Below the pieces are notes generated by a model. It searched no databases. It was given only the letters and a program-made list of their open reading frames with translations, and was not told the origin of the DNA. From assembly GCA_964429805.1 (NCBI GenBank), contig CAYSDH010000027.1, positions 1 to 37,325 on the forward strand: a stretch of 37,325 nucleotides of DNA. Direction: 5' to 3'. The first letter of the stretch is position 1. Each line of letters starts with the position of its first letter. Shown piece by piece: positions 31,524-37,325 of this stretch. Origin of the DNA: CAYSDH01 sp964429805. Lineage in GTDB: Bacteria > Bacteroidota > Bacteroidia > Flavobacteriales_D > JABDKJ01. Position numbers and translations under genes: made by a program.

Positions 31524-32758
31524 AGAAGATTTTGATTGTGACATATGCCTTGCCTCCTTATGGTGGAATAGGAGGTAGGCGCTGGGCCAAGTTTGGCAGG
31601 CTGTTGCTAGAGCGTGGTTATGATGTCAAGTTTTTGAGCGAGTCTGTATCAAAAGGAAGTCAGCTCAAGTGGGTCAATGATTATCAGGCAATCAAAGAGC
31701 ACATTCATTACTTCAAGTCGAATTACCCTAAGTCGCTTTCTAAGCAAGTGTCGAGCACCATGGACAAGGTGAATTACCGCATGGCATTGAGCAAATTAAA
31801 AGGCAGAAATCCAGGTAATTATTTTGACCGCTCAGCCATGGATGAAGATGTGCTGACAAAAAACATTGAGCACTTTTTTAATGAAGGATACACGACAGTC
31901 ATTAGCACAGGTGCTCCCTTTACTCAACTCTATTTTATTGCAAAATTTAAGAGCCAGCACCCAGCACTCAAGTTTATTGCCGACCTCCGCGATCCATGGA
32001 CGAAACAAGACTGGAGCTACGGATTTCAGACCATAGACCAGCGAAGAAAAGACGAAGAGCAGAAGAGAGAGAAGTATGTCATGGAGCAGGCGGATGTGGT
32101 GCTCACCGTGGCTGATCAAATGACAAGAGACTTAAGTCAATATGTACCTCAGTCTACTAAGTTTCATACTCTTCACAACGGTTTTGATCCGCTAGAGATT
32201 GAAGCCAAAACAAAACAAGCTTCTCGAAAACTGAATTTTGCCTACACCGGAAATCTCTATGAAGGCGCGATGGGACAACTGGACTCGTTGGTCAAAGGTC
32301 TAGAGAAAATCAAGGAAGAAAAACCTGGTCTTTTTCCATCCTTGTCTTTTGACTTTTATGGAAATGTGCCACCAGAGTTTAGCAGCAAGACTAAACATCT
32401 GTCTGTCATCAAGCATCATGGCACCGTGTCTCTCGAAGACGCCCATCAAGCCATAAAAAATGCGGATGTGGCCATGCTCTTTCTCATTGACAAATTAAAC
32501 TACTCGATGAGCACCAAGTTCTTTGAGTACTTGGCCATGGATCGGTCTATTTTGCTCTTCTCCACAGAAGGCGACACGTCTAAGTACATCACTCAGCAAA
32601 AGATTGGTTGGTACTATGATGCTGAGGTGTTTTTAGCTCTTGTAGATCGCTTGCTAGATTTTAAAGTCACAGGCGCATCCTTTGACTTGCCGAGTACTTT
32701 TGACAAAGAGCAATTTAACATAGATCAACTCTGCACCAAATTGGAATCGCTACTCTGA
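31520..32758 (+). CDS. glycosyltransferase (GT4-like), third of three
   Basis: 412 residues. The N-terminus MKKILIVTYALPPYGGIGGRRWAKFGRLLLERGY is the usual GT4 opening with a glycine-rich loop. FIADLRDPWTKQDW and VLTVADQMTRDL mark the acceptor-side domain. The C-terminal half starts LNFAYTGNLYEGAMGQLDSL, with VSLEDAHQAIKNADVAMLFLID and TKFFEYLAMDRSILLFSTEGDT as the donor-site region. It is the last gene of the asnB operon, overlapping the SGNH gene by 4 nt (ATGA). The promoter for menI lies inside its 3' end. Confidence 0.88.
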   Translation: MKKILIVTYALPPYGGIGGRRWAKFGRLLLERGYDVKFLSESVSKGSQLKWVNDYQAIKEHIHYFKSNYPKSLSKQVSSTMDKVNYRMALSKLKGRNPGNYFDRSAMDEDVLTKNIEHFFNEGYTTVISTGAPFTQLYFIAKFKSQHPALKFIADLRDPWTKQDWSYGFQTIDQRRKDEEQKREKYVMEQADVVLTVADQMTRDLSQYVPQSTKFHTLHNGFDPLEIEAKTKQASRKLNFAYTGNLYEGAMGQLDSLVKGLEKIKEEKPGLFPSLSFDFYGNVPPEFSSKTKHLSVIKHHGTVSLEDAHQAIKNADVAMLFLIDKLNYSMSTKFFEYLAMDRSILLFSTEGDTSKYITQQKIGWYYDAEVFLALVDRLLDFKVTGASFDLPSTFDKEQFNIDQLCTKLESLL

Positions 32759-32770
32759 TTTCTAACTTCG
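32741..32770 (+). promoter_or_regulatory. menI-menF promoter inside the end of a glycosyltransferase gene
   Basis: TTG (32741-32743), exactly 19 nt, then TAACTTCG (32763-32770). It is the same -7 sequence and spacing as the carB candidate. The menI ATG at 32778 is 7 nt further on, implying a nearly leaderless mRNA. Confidence 0.55.
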
Positions 32771-32777
32771 CAAAATC

Positions 32778-33197
32778 ATGTGGTACAAGGACAAGATAGA
32801 CATCGAAACGCTCAATCAAGGAAGCACTGGACTAGTTGCTCACCTCGGAATCGAGTTTACAGAAATGAACGAGCAAGGCCTTCTGGCAAAAATGCCTGTC
32901 GATGAGCGCACCGTTCAGCCATTTGGATTGCTTCACGGTGGGGCGACTGCCGCACTGGCCGAGACGCTTGGAAGTGTTGCCTCTCTCTTGGTTATAGGTG
33001 ATGGTGGTCAAGTTCCGGTAGGTATGGAGGTGATTGCTCAGCACATCAGAAGTGCGCGTAGCGGTTTTGTGTATGGCAAGTGCATCCCCATCAATCTTGG
33101 CAGAAAAGTGCACATCTGGGACATTCAAGTCACTGATGATTTAGACAAACTGATTGCTGTCTGTAAACTCACGACTATGATCATAGACAAGAAATGA
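32778..33197 (+). CDS. menI: 1,4-dihydroxy-2-naphthoyl-CoA thioesterase (hotdog fold)
   Basis: 139-residue hotdog thioesterase hydrolysing DHNA-CoA to DHNA in menaquinone synthesis. It matches E. coli MenI/YdiI over its whole length: MWYKDKIDIETLNQ, MPVDERTVQPFGLLHGGATAALAETLGS (with the catalytic Glu of the HGGxxxxLAE motif), HIRSARSGFVYGKCIPINLGRKVHIW and LTTMII. Pairing with menF, which makes isochorismate for the same pathway, strengthens the call over a generic PaaI-type thioesterase. Its stop overlaps the likely menF start (ATGA at 33194-33197). Confidence 0.88.
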   Translation: MWYKDKIDIETLNQGSTGLVAHLGIEFTEMNEQGLLAKMPVDERTVQPFGLLHGGATAALAETLGSVASLLVIGDGGQVPVGMEVIAQHIRSARSGFVYGKCIPINLGRKVHIWDIQVTDDLDKLIAVCKLTTMIIDKK

Positions 33198-34208
33198 GTC
33201 TGAAGTCGACACTGAATCAACTGCTTTCATCTGGCCAGTCTTTTTGCGTTTACGCTTCCAGAGAGCTCAGAAGTTTTACTCTTTCTGAAATCAGAGGAAG
33301 ATACAGACTCGGCCACATTCTGCATGAGGCCTTTCTCTAAACTCTCTTCAGCAAAAGAAATACAGTGGTCAGCCTCCTATCATGGGCTACTCGTTGAGGC
33401 TCATATTGGCGCTTCAAGCAATGATAAAAAGCATCACGCTGCATCCAGCGACTCCTTGGACATGAGTAAAGACAATCATGCACAGGCCATTAGAGAAATA
33501 AAATCTGACATCGCAGCGAATAAGTATACCAAGTTGGTGCTCACCAGAGAGCATACGCGTCTTGGCAGCACAAATGCCACAGACATGTTCTTTGAGTGTG
33601 TGAAGCGATACTCAAGTGCATTTAGATATCTCGTGTCAATGCCAGACGGAGCGGTCTGGGTAGGGGCCAGCCCAGAATTACTGTTGGAGCGGAATAAGAA
33701 GACCTACAAGACCGTCTCTTTGGCGGGGACACGTCCTGAAGGTCAGCCATCTTGGACCAGCAAAGAGCTGGAGGAGCAAAATATTGTGACCAAATACATC
33801 GTCAATGAAGTATCAAAAGCTGGAGCAACTGAAGTGAATGTAACTGGTCCCGTTGACATCCAAGCTGGTGAGTTGACACACCTCAAGAGTCACATTAAGT
33901 TTCATTTTGACGGTGAGGAAGAGACTATGCTTGATGCACTGCATCCCACACCAGCCGTCTGCGGAGCGCCACTTGATGCCTCATTTAATAGAATTGCCGA
34001 CATAGAGCCAAATGACAGAAGGTACTATACGGGGTTTATCGGCTTAAAAAATGATGACGTATCCCGTTACTTTGTTAACCTGCGTTGCGCGGCTGTGTAC
34101 ACTGACGTGACTGTGTTTTATGCGGGAGGCGGCATTACCATTGACTCAGATGAAGAAGTAGAATGGCAAGAAACAGAGCGAAAGTTAAATACACTCAGAA
34201 GCTTATGA
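33194..34208 (+). CDS. menF: isochorismate synthase, N-terminus split by a frameshift
   Basis: Chorismate-binding enzyme making isochorismate, the first step to menaquinone. The clean frame from the ATG at 33324 (294 aa) has the general-base Lys in TKLVLTREH, GASPELLLERN, LAGTRPEG, LHPTPAVCGAPLDASF, RRYYTGFIGL and YAGGGITIDSDEEVEW. The catalytic core is whole. However, the N-terminus expected for Bacteroidetes MenF is in another frame: from the ATG at 33194, coupled to menI by ATGA, it reads MSLKSTLNQLLSSGQSFCVY, then loses sense. The continuing frame from about 33255 reads LPESSEVLLFLKSEED and joins the core. A shift near 33254 (one extra or two missing bases) is inferred, so either a sequencing error or a damaged gene. 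Confidence 0.85.
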
Positions 34209-34215
34209 TAACTCA

Positions 34216-35445
34216 ATGATTGTACCTGCTATTTTAGTAAGCATCCTTCTGCTGGCGCTTGATATCTATGTGTTTAAAGGAATTGAGCTACTCATGTCAG
34301 AGTCGAGCTATACGTTTAAATCTGTGGTCAGAATAGTCTACTGGGTCGTCAGTGTGCTGAGCATTGCCGGTTTGGTTTATATCATATTCAAGCACACCGA
34401 GTTTCGCGAGCAAAGTCCAAGCCTCTATCTGTTTTTTGTGTCCATGTTTTGGGTGCTTTTTATACCAAAGATGCTCTTTGCAAGTGTCCACCTAATTGAA
34501 GATTTGGTGCAGCTAGTGAGGTATGGATATGGCAAAGTGATAGACCCTGAGTACGATGCCTCCCGCAGAAAATTTATCACTAAAGTTGGTTTAGGCCTTG
34601 CCGGGCTTACGTTTGGAGGGTTTTTGTATGGTGTGACAAAAGGCAAATTCAATTTTAGAGTGCTCAGCGAGAGAATAGACAGCAGCAGACTACCAAAGGC
34701 CTTTGATGGCACACGCATTGTCCAATTGTCTGATGCGCACTTGGGGAGTTTTGTGCGCAATTACGAGCCCATCGAGCGGATGGTGGATATGGTCAATGAG
34801 CTAAACCCTGATTACATCGTGTTTACTGGTGACATGGTCAATGAGCATGCGCAAGAGGCTGAAGGGTGGGAGCCCGTCTTTGCCAAGCTCAAGGCAAAAC
34901 ATGGCAAATACTCTATACTCGGTAATCATGATTATGCCAAGTACTTCAGAGGCACAGAAGAGCAGCGCGCTGACTCAATGAGTCGATTGGCCGAAGTGCA
35001 TCGAAAAATGGGTTTTAAGCTGCTGAGAGATGAAAATCAGGTCCTGACCAAAGACGGTGAGCAGATTACGCTACTTGGAGTAAATAACTGGGGCCCCGGA
35101 TTTGGCGAATACGGTGATTTAGACAAAGCCATGCGAGGTGTCAATGAGACTGATTTCAAGGTGCTATTGTCTCACGACCCAAGTCATTTTGAGATGAAGG
35201 TGCTCGGAAAAGCCTCTGTTGACCTAACCTTATCGGGGCATACGCATGGCTGTCAGATGGGCATAGAGATTCCTTCATTAGGTATAAAGTGGAGTCCGGT
35301 GAGTGTGCGTTACAAGCGTTGGGGTGGCTTGTACAAGGAAAATGACCAATATCTCTATGTCAACCGTGGTATGGGAGTGCTGGCATTACCCGGTCGTATT
35401 GGTATGCCGCCAGAAATAACCTGTCTAGACCTGCACAGCGTTTAA
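34216..35445 (+). CDS. membrane-anchored metallophosphoesterase (YkuE-like)
   Basis: 409 residues. Three hydrophobic helices lie near 1-20, 38-58 and 70-95. A twin-arginine-like SRRKFITKVGLGLAGLTFGGFLYG segment follows at about 116-139, then a calcineurin-like phosphoesterase domain. The metal motifs are complete: SDAHLG (172-177), GD (205-206), GNHD (236-239), His320 in LLSHDP, and GHTHG (341-345). It should hydrolyse a phosphoester with two metal ions. Related proteins (YkuE-like) act on membrane or envelope substrates such as UDP-diacylglucosamine-type lipids, but the substrate here is unknown. It starts 7 nt after menF and ends overlapping the convergent gene by 4 nt. Confidence 0.88.
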   Translation: MIVPAILVSILLLALDIYVFKGIELLMSESSYTFKSVVRIVYWVVSVLSIAGLVYIIFKHTEFREQSPSLYLFFVSMFWVLFIPKMLFASVHLIEDLVQLVRYGYGKVIDPEYDASRRKFITKVGLGLAGLTFGGFLYGVTKGKFNFRVLSERIDSSRLPKAFDGTRIVQLSDAHLGSFVRNYEPIERMVDMVNELNPDYIVFTGDMVNEHAQEAEGWEPVFAKLKAKHGKYSILGNHDYAKYFRGTEEQRADSMSRLAEVHRKMGFKLLRDENQVLTKDGEQITLLGVNNWGPGFGEYGDLDKAMRGVNETDFKVLLSHDPSHFEMKVLGKASVDLTLSGHTHGCQMGIEIPSLGIKWSPVSVRYKRWGGLYKENDQYLYVNRGMGVLALPGRIGMPPEITCLDLHSV

Positions 35446-36278
35446 AACGAGTAGCTGTACTTTTTAATCAGGTACTCTTCTTTTTGAGCAATCAGCGCTT
35501 TGCTTTCGGCATCATAATACTCCTGATATCCTTTACGCTTTGAAGTATTGGTTTTTGCGCTGAATTTGCTCAGTGTTCTTTCCGTTTCATCTTCAGCAAT
35601 TCCTAGCCGTGAGTAGACTTCTCTCACCCCAGCATTGATGTCTTCAGTGGCAATCATGACATCTATAAAGTTGTTTTTTTGGTCATATTCAGCAAGCTCT
35701 GACAGACTTTTAATCGAATTACGGTTCTGAATAAAGTCGTAGGTGTACAGTCTTAAATATCTGTATATCAGTAGACCACCAAAATCTGAGATTGGACTTT
35801 GCTTGAAGCCTTCGCGGCTGTCATTCATGCGTTTTGGGTCAAATACACGAGACAACCACTTCTTAAATAAAGCGGGGTTTTCTGCATCTGCATAGACGTC
35901 TTTCCAGTCTTTTCGAATCTTGGGGAGCAAAAAACCTGGATTTCGAAGCACTACTTCTGCCCAGCCTCGGGCCTCTAAGGGCAATTCTTCTACATTCTGT
36001 CGATAGCGCCCTTTGCCCATGCAGCCAAAGGCCCACATACTCACATACCAATCCCACGGATTTCTGATGCCACCCACTTTCAGTTTCGCGTTCATGTCAC
36101 CACGCAACCCTTCATCTACCTCCAGATAGCTGTTATGCTTGCCATATTCTTTGACCTTGAGCGACTCAGTATCTAAAAAGATTTTGCGGGTGTGTGAGCA
36201 ACCAGATTTATGGAGTTCAAAGTATAAGAGCTTATCAGAAATAATCATCAGTTGGCGAAGATAGGGTAGTTCGTCCAT
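35442..36278 (-). CDS. sulfotransferase-like protein
   Basis: 278 residues, no signal peptide. The N-terminal strand-loop IISDKLLYFELHKSGCSHTRKIF is in the place of the PAPS 5'-phosphosulfate loop (family form HIPKTGGTS). GGIRNPWDWYVSMWAFGCMGKG matches the 3'-phosphate-binding RNPxxRxxS region. This fits Sulfotransfer_2-like proteins, but the P-loop has HKSGCSH instead of PKTGTTS, so the family is inferred. It may sulfate surface glycans made by the nearby operon; that link rests only on proximity. It may start at Met1 or Met11. It is convergent with the phosphoesterase gene. Confidence 0.65.
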   Translation of the reverse strand: MDELPYLRQLMIISDKLLYFELHKSGCSHTRKIFLDTESLKVKEYGKHNSYLEVDEGLRGDMNAKLKVGGIRNPWDWYVSMWAFGCMGKGRYRQNVEELPLEARGWAEVVLRNPGFLLPKIRKDWKDVYADAENPALFKKWLSRVFDPKRMNDSREGFKQSPISDFGGLLIYRYLRLYTYDFIQNRNSIKSLSELAEYDQKNNFIDVMIATEDINAGVREVYSRLGIAEDETERTLSKFSAKTNTSKRKGYQEYYDAESKALIAQKEEYLIKKYSYSF

Positions 36279-36584
36279 TTATGGGTTTATGAGCGAAATA
36301 GAGAAGTTTATAAGTTGTAATCCACATAAAGCCAAAGAAATAGGTGGTTTTCAGCCAAAAACGTTAATAAATCACCATAATTGAAGACTGTAAAATCACC
36401 CTAAAGTGTCATACATTTAAGGGTTTAGCGCCTTGCGCGCAACACCCAACACGCAATATATTTGCACGTCTCTGAAAAGGTTACATAAATCATGTGATTT
36501 TTTTTCTTAGACCTAATGCTATGAATTACAACAGGTACGACTTACACTTTCACACCTGGAATTTGTGAAACTTAAATACGAGAT
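36279..36584 (+). other. promoter and leader region of the terminal secreted-protein gene
   Basis: 306 nt non-coding. It contains a full promoter (36433-36464), a 10-bp palindrome over the -33 element, and a weak AT-rich hairpin, AAATCA/TGATTT (36487-36500), followed by a T run. The region between 36279 and 36420 shows nothing recognisable. The mRNA leader would be about 115 nt. Confidence 0.6.
36433..36464 (+). promoter_or_regulatory. promoter of the terminal secreted-protein gene
   Basis: TTG (36433-36435), 21-nt spacer, then a perfect -7 element TATATTTG (36457-36464). The TTG is the left edge of a perfect 10-bp palindrome TTGCGCGCAA (36433-36442), a possible operator. Confidence 0.6.
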
Positions 36585-37325
36585 ATGAAAACAACTATAC
36601 TCAGAACAGCCAATGTTCTTTTCGCTTTACTCATTTGTTGCAGCAGTATGTTTGCCCAGACACCGAACTCAACGTGTGTGGTCGACAACACCAACGATCC
36701 TGCTTGGAACAACGGAATAGCTATTTGGCTCAACGAATTCCCGCTTACTACTTCAGACAACTTTATTCTTACCTCACCAGGAACATTCGTTCAAGATGGT
36801 AATGGAAACGCCTCATTTACTGGTGCTGTTGTCAATGCCAACGACCCATCAATGGGGTTCAACGTCAATATCAACTATGTAAATGGAACTGATTGGGCTG
36901 GATGGTCTGCGCAAGGCAGAACATATAAAGATGCCCCAGGTATTGTCAATAACAATTACCTATCATGGTATTACTATGAGTTAGACAACTCAAACTCTAC
37001 GCTTACAGGTTTTGGAGGTCTTAGTGGTGTGACGCTAAACTTGACTCACAATCCACTAAACTATCAGTACGGACTTCAAGTTGGTACTGCTGGAAACCTT
37101 GTTAATGCTGGTGGTGGAATGAGCGGATGGTTCTTCTACACAGACGCAACAGGAAATTATGCCAACAACGGTGATGTCATATTAGAAGGTGACTGCAACT
37201 CTACGCCACTATTTGATTGCCCTTCATTAGGTGCAGACATCGGTGATGCGTGTGACGATGGTGATGCCAACACAGGTTCAGACATGGTTGATGCAAACTG
37301 TAACTGTTCAGGTACATTTTTAGAT
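36585..37325 (+). CDS. secreted Cys-rich protein, T9SS-type, 3' end missing
   Basis: Open to the window edge: 247 codons with no stop. The N-terminal signal peptide MKTTILRTANVLFALLICCS ends at about residue 25 (MFAQ). A beta-rich domain follows with TPNSTCVVDNTNDPAWNNG, GWSAQGRTYKDAPGIVNNNYL and VILEGDC. The last part, DCPSLGADIGDACDDGDANTGSDM with later CNCSG, matches the IGDACDDGDxNT Cys-rich linker found in many large secreted Bacteroidetes adhesins and enzymes. The full gene is therefore probably long, ending in further repeats and a T9SS sorting domain beyond this window. Function unknown. Confidence 0.85.
   Translation, partial: MKTTILRTANVLFALLICCSSMFAQTPNSTCVVDNTNDPAWNNGIAIWLNEFPLTTSDNFILTSPGTFVQDGNGNASFTGAVVNANDPSMGFNVNINYVNGTDWAGWSAQGRTYKDAPGIVNNNYLSWYYYELDNSNSTLTGFGGLSGVTLNLTHNPLNYQYGLQVGTAGNLVNAGGGMSGWFFYTDATGNYANNGDVILEGDCNSTPLFDCPSLGADIGDACDDGDANTGSDMVDANCNCSGTFLD

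Noticed and set aside
33245..33260. Programmed ribosomal frameshift in menF
   Set aside because: No convincing slippery heptamer with downstream stimulator is present, and MenF is not known to use frameshifting; error or mutation is more likely.
1..37325. tRNA, rRNA, insertion sequence, prophage or defence island
   Set aside because: No T-loop-like GGTTCGA/GGTTCAA context outside genes, no transposase or phage-like product and no recognised defence genes were found on reading both strands.

Overview
The window looks like chromosomal DNA of a marine-type Bacteroidetes bacterium, most likely order Flavobacteriales. The evidence is: two secreted proteins of the type IX secretion (T9SS) kind; lineage-typical small families (DUF2853, DUF4834); a carB without its C-terminal allosteric domain; little sign of Shine-Dalgarno sites; and many genes preceded by the Bacteroidetes promoter pattern TTG-N17-23-TAnnTTTG. 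A run of 10 Ns at 21615-21624 shows a draft assembly. I found no tRNA, rRNA, insertion sequence, prophage or CRISPR array.

Layout. 1-7,200: small and unrecognised genes (Cys-rich zinc-ribbon-like protein, vWA-domain protein, two-helix membrane protein, secreted isoaspartyl peptidase/asparaginase, DUF2853, PqiA-like membrane protein) and a lipoprotein plus His-rich repeat protein pair. 7,243-11,907 (minus): a four-gene aromatic amino acid operon, hmgA-hppD-kmo-kynA, joining tyrosine catabolism (HPPD, homogentisate dioxygenase) to the kynurenine branch of tryptophan catabolism. 12,306-14,629: two tRNA wobble-uridine modification genes (trhO, mnmD) around an unrecognised gene. 14,756-18,076: a very large secreted beta-propeller protein with a T9SS sorting domain. 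18,227-21,046: carB, preceded 16 nt upstream by an intrinsic-terminator hairpin that may be an attenuator. 21,117-24,784: small membrane proteins, a membrane-embedded J-domain protein, and two exported proteins of unknown function.

24,872-32,758 (plus) is a tightly coupled six-gene surface polysaccharide cassette: asparagine synthetase, two glycosyltransferases, an AlgI-like MBOAT acyltransferase, an SGNH esterase/acetyltransferase-like protein and a third glycosyltransferase. All five junctions overlap by 1-11 nt, which suggests one transcript and translational coupling. It is followed by a menaquinone pair, menI-menF, where the menF N-terminus is split by an apparent frameshift. A membrane-anchored metallophosphoesterase and a convergent sulfotransferase-like gene come next, and the window ends inside a second secreted Cys-rich protein.

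Most noteworthy: (i) the menF frameshift, hidden because an internal ATG opens the downstream frame; (ii) the carB leader terminator; (iii) an orphan terminator and mutually exclusive hairpins upstream of the vWA gene; (iv) several promoters whose -7 element lies only 6-8 nt from the start codon, implying leaderless or nearly leaderless mRNAs. I see no clear novel defence or mobile system.
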